A program made the position numbers and the translations under genes. Below, in pieces: positions 25,525-35,297 of a stretch of DNA of 64,000 nt (its first letter is position 1; each line of letters starts with the position of its first letter). Below the pieces are notes generated by a model. It saw only the letters and a list, made by a program, of their open reading frames with translations, did no database searches and was not told the origin of the DNA. This DNA is from an uncultured Oscillospiraceae bacterium (GTDB lineage Bacteria; Bacillota; Clostridia; Oscillospirales; Oscillospiraceae): assembly GCA_934512135.1 (NCBI GenBank), contig CAKSWT010000013.1, positions 17,389-81,388 of the forward strand, read 5' to 3'.

Positions 25525-26349
25525 ATGAAAAGCTTAATTATCTATACTTCCATTACCGGGAATACCGAGCAAGTGGCACACAGGTTTGGAGATGTGTTTA
25601 AGGCCTTTGGAATTGAGACCACCTATGCCAAGGTGCTGCCAAAGTACAAGGGCGGAGAGATTTCCGAATATTATCCCGAGGACTATGATTTCCTGTGTAT
25701 CGGCTGTCCCATCATTGCGGCACTCCCGTATGTGAATTTCAATTCCTGCGTGGGCGAACAGGAGGACTATAAGACCCGCAACGTCATTTTCCGGCGCAGA
25801 GATCCCATCTCCGATCCAGAGAAAAAACGCTACGGCATTGCCTTTACCACCTACGGCGGAACCGGGAACGGCCCTCGGGAGTGCATGGCCACGCTGAAGA
25901 TTGAGAAGAACTATCTCCGCTCCTACGGCTTTACGCCGGTGGGAGAGTTCGCCTGCTGCGGCAAGGAGCTGCGCCACAACTCCGTGGACAATCTGGGCGA
26001 CAAACTGAAAATGAACATTCCCGATGCCCAGGCCATGATGTCCCGCTACAAGGAAAATCCTGATGACAAGGAATTCAAATCCATGGATCCCAAGCTGGTG
26101 GCCATCATCAAGAAACTGTCCTCCGTTTCCGATGATGAAAGCTTCGGACAGACGCTGTTCCAGGAGAACGATCCCCTGGGCATCGGCAAGCCCGGCCAGC
26201 GGTTCTGGCACTATGATATGCAGATCCGCCCCCATGAAAGAGACCTAAAGAAGGCGAAGTATTTCTTGGAGGGGTTATTGGAGGATTATCTGCTGACAGA
26301 TACCGGTGTTCCCAGAACGCCTGGACCGGTCTACCGGAATATTAACTGA
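25525..26349 (+). CDS. Flavodoxin-like protein (paralogue B, no Gly-Pro tract)
   Basis: A 274-residue protein behind GGGAGGGG. The FMN loop is YTSITGNTEQVAHRF (residues 7-21), then DFLCIGCPIIAALPY, and AFTTYGGTGNGPRECMA at the second FMN-contacting loop. Where paralogue A has its Gly-Pro insert, this protein has a short charged stretch (RRRDPISDPEKKR). The last residues (PRTPGPVYRNIN) match paralogue A. The two neighbours may form a heterodimer (inference). Twelve bases precede the hotdog gene. Confidence 0.8.
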   Translation: MKSLIIYTSITGNTEQVAHRFGDVFKAFGIETTYAKVLPKYKGGEISEYYPEDYDFLCIGCPIIAALPYVNFNSCVGEQEDYKTRNVIFRRRDPISDPEKKRYGIAFTTYGGTGNGPRECMATLKIEKNYLRSYGFTPVGEFACCGKELRHNSVDNLGDKLKMNIPDAQAMMSRYKENPDDKEFKSMDPKLVAIIKKLSSVSDDESFGQTLFQENDPLGIGKPGQRFWHYDMQIRPHERDLKKAKYFLEGLLEDYLLTDTGVPRTPGPVYRNIN

Positions 26350-26361
26350 CGAGGTGCGGCT

Positions 26362-27786
26362 ATGAGTATCTATAAGACGGTATATCCCGGGGTATACACG
26401 CCGGAGGAACAGGAAGTCCTTTCTGCCTACAGGGCGGAAAAGGATGCACTGAATCATAGGGGAGACGTAAATATTGATGATCTCATTCATGGACGGTTGC
26501 CTAAGGGTACCCCCGGCATTGGCCGGGCAGATGTCATTGATGAGAGAAAGCTCAAGAGCAATTATCTCATGCCTGATCCCACAAACCCCCTTTATTTTGA
26601 TGAGGAATATGCCAGGAACAGCCCCTACGGCGGGGTGATCGCATTCCCATTGATGGTGGCCCACGACGGCGCATTCTTCGACGCCATGCCCTATCAGCTT
26701 CGGGATACCTTGACCATATCCGGCTTGACACATGACTTTGATCTTTTGAAGCCGATCTATAAGGGTGACACACTCTACTACATCATAGACCAGCAGACCT
26801 TTGAGGACATCACCCCTAAGGAAGGCAGCGAGTTCCGTACCTTTGACATCACCGGGGAAGGGCGGGTCTATAACCAGAAGGAAGAGCTTGTCTGCCGGGG
26901 CAGAAGCCGGGTGAAGGAGAGCCTCCGTATCCTCAAAGAAGGAAGCACTACGCCCAAGATGGTAGGCCAGGACTGTCCCGACTGGTGGAGCATGGCGCCG
27001 GTAGAATATACCACCGATGAGCAGTGGGAGGTTATCCGTGACTATTGGGCGAAAGAGAAACGTCGCGGAGCGGCGCCGCTTTATTGGGAGGATGTGAATG
27101 TGGGGGATATGCCCCAGCCCACGGTAGACGGTCCCTTTAAGATGATTGAAGTAGGCGGACCTCCCATGATGCCTCCGGAGGGCGGCGATATGCCGGACGG
27201 TCACGGCCCTCATGCACCCGACGGAATGGAGGATATGCCGGAGGGTATTCCGCCCATGCCCGGCATGAAGAAGGGCTCCGGCGACACCAGAACCATCCGG
27301 CTCCAGATGGAGGAACCTGAAACGTTCGAGCGGATGGTTCGGGATCCTGTCAATGGCAACTGGTATCTGCCGGAGGATATGCCAAATCATGACGAAAAAC
27401 GCAGCATTATTATGAACTTCCATGCCAGGGATATGGCGTACCGTATGATCTCCAACTGGATGGGCGATCACGGCTGGGTCAGCAATATCAAATGGCGGAT
27501 TATGCGGAAGACCCCTGGCTACGATACCCCGGAGTACCCCGACAATCCACCTTCCTTTGTGAAAGACGTGCCGTATTCCGCAGATCCCAATCTGGAAAAC
27601 TGGTATGATAACCAGCAGCATGGCCTGGAGAATGACTTCCTGATTACCCGAGGATATGTCACCAAAAAGTTTGAACAGGACGGCGAGAAATATGTGGAGC
27701 TCCAGTGGTGGATATCCCGGCTGTTCGGCAAGGTCTATGAGGAAGGGGTGGCTATCATAAAGCTGCCCTCCAGAGATGGTGCATAA
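26362..27786 (+). CDS. Double-hotdog MaoC/FAS1-dehydratase-like protein (copy 1)
   Basis: A 474-residue protein. The N-terminal hotdog (about residues 55-200) has PTNPLYFDEEYARNSPYGGV, where catalytic MaoC domains have NPxHxD, so the His is Tyr here. The second hotdog starts at PLYWEDVNVGDMPQP (about residue 240), is interrupted by a Pro/Gly/Met-rich insert (about 265-310), and resumes with RMISNWMGDHGWV, ending AIIKLPSRDGA. Known relatives hydrate or dehydrate acyl-CoAs. It is the last gene of the first cargo operon. Substrate unknown. Confidence 0.75.
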   Translation: MSIYKTVYPGVYTPEEQEVLSAYRAEKDALNHRGDVNIDDLIHGRLPKGTPGIGRADVIDERKLKSNYLMPDPTNPLYFDEEYARNSPYGGVIAFPLMVAHDGAFFDAMPYQLRDTLTISGLTHDFDLLKPIYKGDTLYYIIDQQTFEDITPKEGSEFRTFDITGEGRVYNQKEELVCRGRSRVKESLRILKEGSTTPKMVGQDCPDWWSMAPVEYTTDEQWEVIRDYWAKEKRRGAAPLYWEDVNVGDMPQPTVDGPFKMIEVGGPPMMPPEGGDMPDGHGPHAPDGMEDMPEGIPPMPGMKKGSGDTRTIRLQMEEPETFERMVRDPVNGNWYLPEDMPNHDEKRSIIMNFHARDMAYRMISNWMGDHGWVSNIKWRIMRKTPGYDTPEYPDNPPSFVKDVPYSADPNLENWYDNQQHGLENDFLITRGYVTKKFEQDGEKYVELQWWISRLFGKVYEEGVAIIKLPSRDGA

Positions 27787-27824
27787 ATTGGTTGCATACC
27801 AATAGAATATGCTTTTTACCAAAG

Positions 27825-27864
27825 GGCATCCCCCATTCTGATATGATTCAGAATGGGGGATGCC
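27825..27864. terminator. Bidirectional terminator between convergent genes
   Basis: A perfect 17-bp inverted repeat (27825-27841 with 27848-27864) with a 6-base loop lies between two genes that converge. The upstream AAAG and nearby T runs would serve both strands. Confidence 0.8.
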
Positions 27865-27884
27865 AGCTTATATGCGGTGCAAAA

Positions 27885-29888
27885 TCAAACAGACTTTCTG
27901 GAGGGCAGTTCAATGGAGCCGTAGCCCTCGCACCAGATGCGGCCATCAATGTCCTCGCACCAGCAGACAAGATCAATATAATGCTTGCCGAACTTGGTGT
28001 ATTTGTCGGTGACATAGCCCCTTGTGATGGCGGCCATGCCGTCGGCACCGTGGGCCTCCATAAAGCGGTCCTTGAGATAGGGAACCTTCTGGAGATAGCT
28101 GGGACGGTCATATTCCGCCGGATAGGGGTTCGTACCCAGGTAGGGCCAGAAGGCCAGCCGCCAGCAGACGGAGGACACAAAGCCATCGTCTCCGGCATAA
28201 TTGCTGAGGAACCGGGCGATCTCCGTCCGGCCGGTGGTATTAGACCAGCTGGAGCGCTTGTAGGCCGGGGCAATGTCGGCGGTGTCCGGCAGGCCCTCGT
28301 CGTCCTTCAGCATCCAGATTCCATGGTTGTCCCGCTTCAGCTTGTCGTATTCGCCCTTCAGGAGATAATCGCGAGCCTTGGGGATAAAGGCAGGCCCTTC
28401 CCCCATGCCACCAGGACCACCAGGACCGCCAGGGCCGCCAGGTCCTCCAGGTCCTCCAGGTCCTCCAGGACCACCTTTTCCGTTGGGCTTTCCATCGCCG
28501 GGCTTCGGGCCAGGTCCGCCCATATTCATGGCATCTGCCGGAGGCTCTGTATACCGCTCCGGATAGAACATATACTCCACGGATGCAAAGCTGCGCTCCT
28601 CCCGGCGGGCCATGGCCTCCATTTCTTCCTTGGAAGGCGTGAATTTTACCCGCGGTGCAAACCGGTCCATGGGCATGGAGCCGGGATACCGGGGGCCCTC
28701 GCAGATGGGGGCAGGCTCGTCGCCAATGTTTACATCCTCCCAGTAGAGGATGTCCTTGCCCCGGATATATTCGTTTTTCCAGATGTCCATCATCTTGGCG
28801 TAGTCCTCGTCGGTGTACTGATGCACCGGCTCAAAGGACCGGGCCTGAATGGTGCGGCCTAGATCGGAGGGATACTCGGACGCCTTGGACTTATCCCGCA
28901 GCATTCCATAGATCTCCACGGTGGAGTGGCGGATCTTGACATATTCAATGCCCAGATCGTCTACCAGCGCGCCGTAGCCCGCAATGCGGAAGGCCCGGAC
29001 GGTGGAGCCGTTTGGATCGGTCAGATCCTCCACAGTGTCATAGTAATTCACGGACTTATAGTGCTTTCCCGCCACCAAAGGCCGCAGAAAGTAGACCTCG
29101 TGATCCAGCCCCTTGCCGGGCACAAAACGCTGGATGCCGTCATAGATGCCGGTGTTGTCGGGCAGGCTGGGGAACTGCACGTCTGTGGGCTGCATACAGG
29201 GGGCGGCAATGAGCTGGCCCCATTTTGTGCTTTTGGCATAATCCGGATCGGTGAACAGGGGATTGTACTGGTTGTTGGCAAAGGCAAAGCCACGGAGCAT
29301 ATCCTCGGTCATGGTGAAATCCACCTGGGCAGGGCCGGTGCCGCTGTTGGGCCGGACTCCGGAGGGACCATCCACCCGGTGATTGTAGAGGTCATCCCGA
29401 ATGCCATCCAGCAGTTTCTGCTCCTCGGGGGTGTAGATGCCGGGATAGAGAGTCTTGTAAATGGGATCGTTGATGAGGTCGGGCTTTTCCTGCGGCGGCG
29501 AACCCATAGGACCCGGACCACCTGGCCCCCCAGGTCCTCCAGGTCCCCCAGGTCCGGGACCGGCGGGAGGACCGGAGGGGCCCTCCGGGTCGGCGGGAAG
29601 GGTGTCGGAATCCACCTTTTTCATATCGGCCTCGTAGGTCCCCACGGGGTTGCCCTCCATAATGACCGTGCCTACCACATGAATGCCCTGATTGGTATAA
29701 GTGGCTTCAAAGTGATGTTTTCCAGCACCGGCGGGCATATCTGCGGAAAAGCCCGTATCCGTTTTCAAAAAGTTCTCCAGGGTCACAGGACCCATGCTGT
29801 TTGTGATGGTGCCGCCAGCCTTTTCCAGGGAGAACAGATGGTGTTTATCTCCGCCGGGTGTGGCGAAGATGCCGAGATAGTACGTCAT
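27885..29888 (-). CDS. Beta-domain plus double-hotdog fusion with two Gly-Pro tracts (copy 2)
   Basis: A 667-residue protein. Residues 1-95 form a small beta-rich domain (FSADMPAGAGKHHFEATY) that also occurs alone at 43115-43564. A Gly-Pro linker (about 103-130) follows. The first hotdog begins TLYPGIYTPEEQKLLDG and contains NPLFTDPDYAKSTKWG (Phe for the catalytic His). The second begins LYWEDVNIGDEPAP, carries about eight GGP units (about 470-500), and ends GSIELPSRKSV. No signal peptide. It is the last gene of a minus-strand operon with two binding lipoproteins. Confidence 0.75.
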   Translation of the reverse strand: MTYYLGIFATPGGDKHHLFSLEKAGGTITNSMGPVTLENFLKTDTGFSADMPAGAGKHHFEATYTNQGIHVVGTVIMEGNPVGTYEADMKKVDSDTLPADPEGPSGPPAGPGPGGPGGPGGPGGPGPMGSPPQEKPDLINDPIYKTLYPGIYTPEEQKLLDGIRDDLYNHRVDGPSGVRPNSGTGPAQVDFTMTEDMLRGFAFANNQYNPLFTDPDYAKSTKWGQLIAAPCMQPTDVQFPSLPDNTGIYDGIQRFVPGKGLDHEVYFLRPLVAGKHYKSVNYYDTVEDLTDPNGSTVRAFRIAGYGALVDDLGIEYVKIRHSTVEIYGMLRDKSKASEYPSDLGRTIQARSFEPVHQYTDEDYAKMMDIWKNEYIRGKDILYWEDVNIGDEPAPICEGPRYPGSMPMDRFAPRVKFTPSKEEMEAMARREERSFASVEYMFYPERYTEPPADAMNMGGPGPKPGDGKPNGKGGPGGPGGPGGPGGPGGPGGPGGMGEGPAFIPKARDYLLKGEYDKLKRDNHGIWMLKDDEGLPDTADIAPAYKRSSWSNTTGRTEIARFLSNYAGDDGFVSSVCWRLAFWPYLGTNPYPAEYDRPSYLQKVPYLKDRFMEAHGADGMAAITRGYVTDKYTKFGKHYIDLVCWCEDIDGRIWCEGYGSIELPSRKSV
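28408..28475 (-). repeat. Longest Gly-Gly-Pro coding repeat
   Basis: On the minus strand about eight consecutive GGP units are encoded (for example GGTGGTCCT, GGAGGACCT, GGCGGCCCT). The units differ in synonymous positions, but a run of four nearly identical GGAGGACCT units suggests recent slippage. Confidence 0.8.
29507..29585 (-). repeat. Gly-Pro linker repeat
   Basis: Minus-strand coding repeat for a GPGPGGPGGPGG-type linker that joins the beta-rich N-terminal domain to the first hotdog domain of the same protein. Confidence 0.7.
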
Positions 29889-29911
29889 AAAAATACCTGC
29901 TTTCTTTTAGT

Positions 29912-29941
29912 TTGCCCGCCGGCATTGGAACCGGCGGGCAA
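29912..29941. other. Intercistronic hairpin
   Basis: TTGCCCGCCGG (29912-29922) pairs perfectly with CCGGCGGGCAA (29931-29941). It lies between the second lipoprotein gene and the fusion gene on the minus strand and lacks a T tract in that direction, so it may stabilise or process the transcript rather than end it. Confidence 0.55.
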
Positions 29942-29957
29942 GGATGTTAGGGGGAAT

Positions 29958-31709
29958 TTATCCCATGCAGCGGTCATAGGCGGACTGCTCGGCCGCAATG
30001 CACTGCTCAATGTTCATTTCCTTGAGCTTTGCCACGAATGTGTCCCAATCGGAAAGATTTGCGTCGCCGGAGATGAACTGGGGAATCATTTGGGAGGCGT
30101 AGGTGACGATGTCCGCCACATAGTAGGAGGAGGTCTCCGTCTCTTCTGCATTCATGGACACGTTGGAGGGAATGTAATAGGCTCCGTCCATATTGGAACT
30201 CCAGACATCCCAGGCCTCATTCTTCAAATCGGTGTTGAACTCAGCCGTGGAGTAGAGGATCATCAGGGAGGAGCAGAGGGTATAGGGCCGGCGGATGCGG
30301 AGCATATTGGGTACGTCCACGCCGTACTCGTTGTGAACGACCGCCTCAGTAAACTGCGGGGTATTGTTTTCGTCCAGCGTATAGTCCTCGCCCTCAAAGC
30401 CGTAGTTGTAGAACAGAATGCCGTCCTCGGAGTACATATAATCCAGGAACTTCATGGCTGTCTCCACATCGTCGCAGCAGGCGGTGATGTAGGTGTTGGT
30501 GGAATCAGTGACCAGGGAGTTGGAGGTCAGATGGTCGATGCCGCCCTTCTCCAAGGTAAGATTAGGCACGCAGGAGACAGGCTGTGTGATATTTCCGATG
30601 CCCTCGCCGGAGGTGCACCAGACGCCCACGGTGCCGTTTGCCTGCAGCTCCGCCAGCTCGCCGCCCATGGGGTCGTAGGCGATGGAGCCGAAGTCCTTGT
30701 TAAAAAGCCCCTCGTCATACCATTTGTGCATTTCGGTCAGGTAGTCACGGTAGCCGTCCTCGATCAGCGAGCAGTGAACGGTTCCGTCTACGGCATAGTA
30801 GGGCAGGGTGGTGGCGTTGCCGCCGGCGGAGAATACCGCCACATCATAGCCCACGGTCAGGCCGTTGATGACGCAGTCGGAGTTGAAATAGATGGAGGTC
30901 GGGGTGTCATAGGCGTCCCGGAAGGTCTTCAGGGTCTCGAACATCTGATCGTAGGTGGTGGGAAGCTCCAGCTTTTGCTCCTCCAGCCAGTCCTTGCGGA
31001 TCACGAGGCCCTGATTCTGCACAAAGTTTTCATAGGGAGACTGGTAGCATAGCACCAGCCCGTCGTTTCTGAAAATGGGCGCAACCTCGGGGTTGGAGTC
31101 GATGAGATACTGGTAGTTGGGGGAGAACTCCGGCAGCTTGTCGGTGAGGTCCACGATGATGCCGTCCTCCAATGCGCCGGTGGCGCCGCCGGTATAGGTG
31201 AGGTCCGAGATGACGGCGGCGTAGTCTCCGGAGGCGATGGCCACATTCATCTTCTCCTGGGCTGTCCAGAAGTCCAGCTCCGTATATTCAATGGTGATGC
31301 CGGTGATCTCCTGAAGATGCTGGATGGCGGGGAGGTCCTGCAGCGTGGAAAGGCCAAGCTCCCCCAGGGGACCCATGAGGTTCAGCTGGTTGCGCATCCA
31401 GGTGAGGGTCGTGCCCTCCTCGGAGATGGGCAGGGTATATTCATTGATGTAGTCAAGACGGGCGGTGTCGCTGCCGGGGAAGTTCACCTTCTTTTCATAG
31501 GCGGGCGGTTCCTCGGCGGAGGGCTCTGGGGCAGACGGGGCCTCTTGGGGGACCTCGACGGCAGGAGCCGACGTTTCTTCGGGCGCGTCCTGGCTGGATA
31601 CCGGCGCCGCAGACTCCGGTGCGGCGGACGGATTTGGATCGCCGCAGCCTGCAAGCAGGGAAAGCAGCATGACAAGCGACATCCATATGGCGAGTACGTT
31701 TTTCTTCAT
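29958..31709 (-). CDS. Family 1 extracellular solute-binding lipoprotein (copy 2)
   Basis: A 583-residue protein with a lipoprotein signal peptide ending LLSLLAGCGD (lipid-modified Cys at residue 22), then a Pro/Ala/Ser/Glu linker to about residue 70. The body matches large LplA-like binding proteins, with GLVIRKDWLEEQKLELPTTY as the hallmark segment, and ends IEQCIAAEQSAYDRCMG. It is anchored outside the membrane and binds an unknown solute. No permease is encoded near. Thirteen bases separate it from the lipoprotein gene upstream. Confidence 0.85.
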   Translation of the reverse strand: MKKNVLAIWMSLVMLLSLLAGCGDPNPSAAPESAAPVSSQDAPEETSAPAVEVPQEAPSAPEPSAEEPPAYEKKVNFPGSDTARLDYINEYTLPISEEGTTLTWMRNQLNLMGPLGELGLSTLQDLPAIQHLQEITGITIEYTELDFWTAQEKMNVAIASGDYAAVISDLTYTGGATGALEDGIIVDLTDKLPEFSPNYQYLIDSNPEVAPIFRNDGLVLCYQSPYENFVQNQGLVIRKDWLEEQKLELPTTYDQMFETLKTFRDAYDTPTSIYFNSDCVINGLTVGYDVAVFSAGGNATTLPYYAVDGTVHCSLIEDGYRDYLTEMHKWYDEGLFNKDFGSIAYDPMGGELAELQANGTVGVWCTSGEGIGNITQPVSCVPNLTLEKGGIDHLTSNSLVTDSTNTYITACCDDVETAMKFLDYMYSEDGILFYNYGFEGEDYTLDENNTPQFTEAVVHNEYGVDVPNMLRIRRPYTLCSSLMILYSTAEFNTDLKNEAWDVWSSNMDGAYYIPSNVSMNAEETETSSYYVADIVTYASQMIPQFISGDANLSDWDTFVAKLKEMNIEQCIAAEQSAYDRCMG

Positions 31710-31721
31710 GGTAAAACTCCT

Positions 31722-33446
31722 TTATTTCTCCGCGTAGCGGTCATAGGCCCCCTGATAGGCGGCAAGCAGTTCGTCCACGTGCATACCTTCGCAGTCCGCG
31801 ACAAAGGCGTCCCATTGTGCAAAATCCCGGTCCCCGGTGACAAATTTAGGGATCTCCTCGGAGATATAGGTGGCCAGGTCTGTGGCGTACAGGGCAACCA
31901 CTTCGCTTTCCTCTACATTGAGGCTCAGGGATTTGGGCACGGCGCACAGATCGTCTGTGCGGGAGGTCCAGGTGTCGATGGCGTCGGTCTGGGCCTCTGT
32001 GAAGAAGGGCACAGTCCGGTCCTGATACATCAGGCCGAAGGACGCGCCGGAGAAGCACCTGGCCCGGCTGTAAAGCATGGGAGGATAGCCCAGCTCATTT
32101 TCGGTGATATTGGGAAGATACCGGATGGTGCCGTCCGGGTCCTGCTCATAGTCCAGGCCCTCCACGCCATAGCAGCCCGCCATGGCGCCTTCCTCAGTAT
32201 ACCAGTAATTCATCCAGCCGAGAATATAGGGGATCAGCTCCGGGTCGCACCGGGTGGAGATGGAGCAGGAGTCAAACTGCCGCTCTCCCTGGCCGGTGTG
32301 GATATTGCCGCCGTCCACGGTGACCACCATGGCGGAAAGGGCAAAATCCGGGTCCTCGCTGAGCATCATGAGATTGTCCATGGAGTTGACCATGGTGCTG
32401 GCAATGGCGGTGCGGTTCGCGGCAAGCTCCCGTTCCATATCGCCGGACATATTGCCCGTGTCCAGCTCGGAGAAGTTCTGGGAGACGATGCCGTCGGCAT
32501 ACCAGGTGCGGAGCTGTTCGATGTAATTCCGATAGGCGTCGGAGGTGATATCCGCCACCAAGCTATCGCCCTCCCGGTGATAGGCAAAGCCGGAGCCGGA
32601 GGCGGTGGTGGTGCCGATGCCGTAGGCGGAGCTGAGGGTGTCCAGGCCCGCACCCATCAGAAGGACGCTGTCCAGAGAAAGCTCCGACTTGATGGCGTAG
32701 GCAAAGTCGTTTATTTCGTCAATGGAGGTGGGAACGTCCATATGGACGCGGTCCAGCCAATCCTGGCGGATGAAATAGCCCTCGTTGACGATGGTCTTGT
32801 CAAAGACGGAGTACCAGGCCAGGTATCTTCCCTCATCGTCGGTCACCGCCCGGCGGAGGGTCTCATCCTCCTGGACCAGATTCCAATATTCGGGCATCCC
32901 GTCGGCAATGCAGTCGTCCAGCGTAATGATGACATCGTCCTCCAGGGCCTTGGTCAGTCCGCCCACGTAGTATTTGTCCACCGCGCCGATGACGTCGGGA
33001 TAGTCGCCGGAGGCAATGATGAGGTTGAACTGGGTGTCGCCGCTCATCTGGCTCAGGGACTGCCACTGGGGCGTTACGCCGATTTTTTCCGTGCCTGCGG
33101 CGATGGTCTCAAAGTCGCCGTAGGTACTCATATTCATCTGGCCGGACATGGGACCGAGGGCAGGCTCGGAGTGCAGGATGGTGAAGGTCACGTCGCCGTC
33201 CGCCAAGGGGTAGGTCAGAGGCTCCCGGAGGTCCAGGGTCTCCTCCGGTTCGTTTGCGCTGTCCTCCGCCGCGCTTTCGGGGATGGCGGAGGGGAGTTTT
33301 TGTGCCGGTGCGCTCTCCGGCGCCGCGTCCTCCGTGGAGACGGCCAGAGCGGAAGCGGTTTCCGCCGCAGGCTTTGTGCCGCAGGCCGCGAACAGGCCCA
33401 GCAGCATGGTCAGAACCAACAGCAGAGATAATAGATTCTTTTTCAC
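31722..33446 (-). CDS. Family 1 extracellular solute-binding lipoprotein (copy 1)
   Basis: A 574-residue protein starting with GTG at 33446 behind AAGGAGG. The signal peptide ends LLGLFAACGT (lipobox Cys at residue 22), followed by an Ala/Glu-rich linker. The hallmark segment is GYFIRQDWLDRVHMDVPTSI. It diverges clearly from the downstream copy, so the pair probably binds different ligands or different parts of one ligand. First gene of the minus-strand operon lipoprotein-lipoprotein-hotdog fusion. Confidence 0.85.
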   Translation of the reverse strand: MKKNLLSLLLVLTMLLGLFAACGTKPAAETASALAVSTEDAAPESAPAQKLPSAIPESAAEDSANEPEETLDLREPLTYPLADGDVTFTILHSEPALGPMSGQMNMSTYGDFETIAAGTEKIGVTPQWQSLSQMSGDTQFNLIIASGDYPDVIGAVDKYYVGGLTKALEDDVIITLDDCIADGMPEYWNLVQEDETLRRAVTDDEGRYLAWYSVFDKTIVNEGYFIRQDWLDRVHMDVPTSIDEINDFAYAIKSELSLDSVLLMGAGLDTLSSAYGIGTTTASGSGFAYHREGDSLVADITSDAYRNYIEQLRTWYADGIVSQNFSELDTGNMSGDMERELAANRTAIASTMVNSMDNLMMLSEDPDFALSAMVVTVDGGNIHTGQGERQFDSCSISTRCDPELIPYILGWMNYWYTEEGAMAGCYGVEGLDYEQDPDGTIRYLPNITENELGYPPMLYSRARCFSGASFGLMYQDRTVPFFTEAQTDAIDTWTSRTDDLCAVPKSLSLNVEESEVVALYATDLATYISEEIPKFVTGDRDFAQWDAFVADCEGMHVDELLAAYQGAYDRYAEK

Positions 33447-33655
33447 AATGATTCCTCCTTCATATTACATTTGTCTATTATCTGACAATTCTATTGTATG
33501 GAATCAGCAAGTGTGAAGCAAGGGCGTATAATTGTTATCTTGTGCGAGATTTTGACTGAGCTTTTTAAGGCCTGCACGACAATAGCGTTCATGATATAGC
33601 CCGCTGAATGTAAAGAGCCTATGATGGCATTAGGAATTATTAAGCGGTTATTCAA

Positions 33656-33695
33656 AAATTGCCTCGCAGTGGAGTACTCCGATGCGAGGCAATTT
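33656..33695 (-). terminator. Terminator of the AraC-type gene
   Basis: AAATTGCCTCGCA (33656-33668) pairs with TGCGAGGCAATTT (33683-33695), with a 14-base loop. On the minus strand it follows the regulator stop directly and runs into TTTTTG. The rest of 33447-33655 is AT-rich with no gene seen; it should hold the promoter for the lipoprotein operon. Confidence 0.8.
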
Positions 33696-33697
33696 CA

Positions 33698-34999
33698 TCA
33701 TTTTAATTTCGGAACCCCTTGCGTACGTCGATAGGCTCCCGGTGCCATATTTTCATATTTTTTAAACACTCTGGAAAAGATCCATCGGTTAGAAAAACCT
33801 ACATTGGAGGAGATCTCATCCAGTGTATGGCCTGTATTGCGCAATTCTATTTTTGCGGCATCTATTCTTATTTTCTGGAGATATTCCAATAGGCCAATGC
33901 CCATATCTGCCTTGAAAATACGGGACAAATAGGAAGGACTGATCCGAAACTCCTCCGCAATGGATGCGGCGCACAAATTTGGGTCTGTGTAATTGGTACG
34001 AATAAACTGCTCAATTTGCGGCAGCTTGCGGTTTCTTGCATTAGGAGCAGTGTAAAATTGGTCCTCCAGCGTTGCAAGAATATCATAGGCGATTTCCCGC
34101 ATTTGCTGATAGGTTTGGGCGCGACTCAAGCTGTGCAGAAGTTTGGCCAGCCGTGGATCATGAGAGGGTTCTCGGCTGCTACCGCCTATAGCGGAATCCA
34201 CTACCAGCTCCATGCGGGAAAACACAGTTGGAAGGTCCTTTTCCAGGAAAGAATTGGCCATAATGCTGGTATCAATAATTTGGTCCAGTACTGCGGCAGC
34301 ATCAAAGAAAGCGTGCTGTTGGATCCGCTGCCAGAAAACCTGTTCCAGGGTATAGAGCTGCGGCCCGGCGGTGGGAGTGGGAAGCGCATAGTCGTAGGCG
34401 GTACATACGCTTTCGCCGCTGCCGCGGTGTTCGGAAGCGGTGTGCGCGGAACGGTAGAGCGCCCGGGGACCCTCGTCCATGGAGGATAGCTTACTGATGG
34501 AGATGTGATCCACGTTCAGATCCTGATGCAGCGAGGGGTATTGATTAACAAGCATAGCCTGCAGCTGCCGGCAAAAAGGCTTTCCGGTTTCCGGGCTGTC
34601 CACGGTTTCCGGCGGAAGGGCATTGATGAGACAGGCAACCAAACCAGAGATACTGAAGAAAAACGGCTCTCCGAAGACAGATATTCTGTCGGTAAGCGCA
34701 CTGGAAATTGCGTCCGGGGGAGCCGTTTCCGGAAGTGTTTTTGACGGCTCACTGCCGTAGAACAAGATCAGCATATACCATGGAGTTGTGGGCCGCTCAA
34801 AAAACTGTTCCATAAAGACGGTAAGATCGGGGCTCATCTGGTCGTCCAGAACCGCCCGTTCCATGGTGTGCTGGAGAAGTGTTTTTTTCATCCGCTGATT
34901 TTCCGTACGCAAGTCTTGCAGTTCCTGGCGAAGTTGCAAATTTTCAGCATGAAGCGCGGAAAGGGATTGATCGTCTTTTTGGGGGACCGAGAGAGACAT
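33698..34999 (-). CDS. AraC-family regulator with coiled-coil N-terminus
   Basis: A 433-residue protein. Residues 10-45 (AENLQLRQELQDLRTENQRM) form a coiled coil, the middle 250 residues are an unassigned sensing region, and the C-terminal 100 residues are a double helix-turn-helix of AraC type (RISPSYLSRIFKADMG, TLDEISSNVGFSNRWIFSRV). It has no membrane segment, so it senses a cytoplasmic signal or partner. Its place beside the lipoprotein-hotdog operon suggests that operon as target. Confidence 0.85.
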   Translation of the reverse strand: MSLSVPQKDDQSLSALHAENLQLRQELQDLRTENQRMKKTLLQHTMERAVLDDQMSPDLTVFMEQFFERPTTPWYMLILFYGSEPSKTLPETAPPDAISSALTDRISVFGEPFFFSISGLVACLINALPPETVDSPETGKPFCRQLQAMLVNQYPSLHQDLNVDHISISKLSSMDEGPRALYRSAHTASEHRGSGESVCTAYDYALPTPTAGPQLYTLEQVFWQRIQQHAFFDAAAVLDQIIDTSIMANSFLEKDLPTVFSRMELVVDSAIGGSSREPSHDPRLAKLLHSLSRAQTYQQMREIAYDILATLEDQFYTAPNARNRKLPQIEQFIRTNYTDPNLCAASIAEEFRISPSYLSRIFKADMGIGLLEYLQKIRIDAAKIELRNTGHTLDEISSNVGFSNRWIFSRVFKKYENMAPGAYRRTQGVPKLK

Positions 35000-35297
35000 G
35001 GATATCCAACTTCCTTTCTAAAATGTGGTGCGGCAAAATTAGGGTCAATAGCCGTAAATCAATCAAAAAAATAGCGATATATAGGCAAAGCAGATAATTT
35101 GTTAGCGAGAAAAAACGGGAAAGGCGTAAAAAACGGCAATGAAAAAAATAGGCACAGATTCTACAAAACAGGCCCTTTTTTCCTCGGCTTAGGTGGGTTA
35201 TCATAAAAAGGTAAGCGTAGGAATGACGATCCTTGCGGTGTGATTTGCTGAAATGCCGCCAATTTGTGCGAAATAGAGGACAGCCTGTCCACAGTGT
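35000..35297. other. AT-rich intergenic region between two AraC-type genes
   Basis: This 298-base stretch has no gene I can support. It should contain the end of the upstream regulator transcript and the promoter of the downstream one (both minus strand). I see AT-rich runs but no clear palindrome or terminator. Confidence 0.5.

Noticed and set aside
26275..27822. 515-residue minus-strand frame opposite hotdog copy 1
   Set aside because: Shadow frame with no recognisable domain, overlapping a clear operon gene.
28408..28475. CRISPR-like short tandem repeat
   Set aside because: The 9-base units lie inside a coding frame, lack spacers and encode Gly-Gly-Pro; no cas gene is present.
28378..28566. 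Plus-strand frame encoding a Gly-Pro-Pro collagen-like peptide
   Set aside because: It is the complement of the GGP tract in the minus-strand hotdog fusion and has no start site or context of its own.
27792..33431. Very long open frames on the plus strand opposite the minus-strand lipoprotein and hotdog genes (for example 708 and 704 residues)
   Set aside because: They are mirror frames of GC-rich real genes; the minus-strand products have signal peptides, domains and ribosome sites, the plus-strand ones do not.
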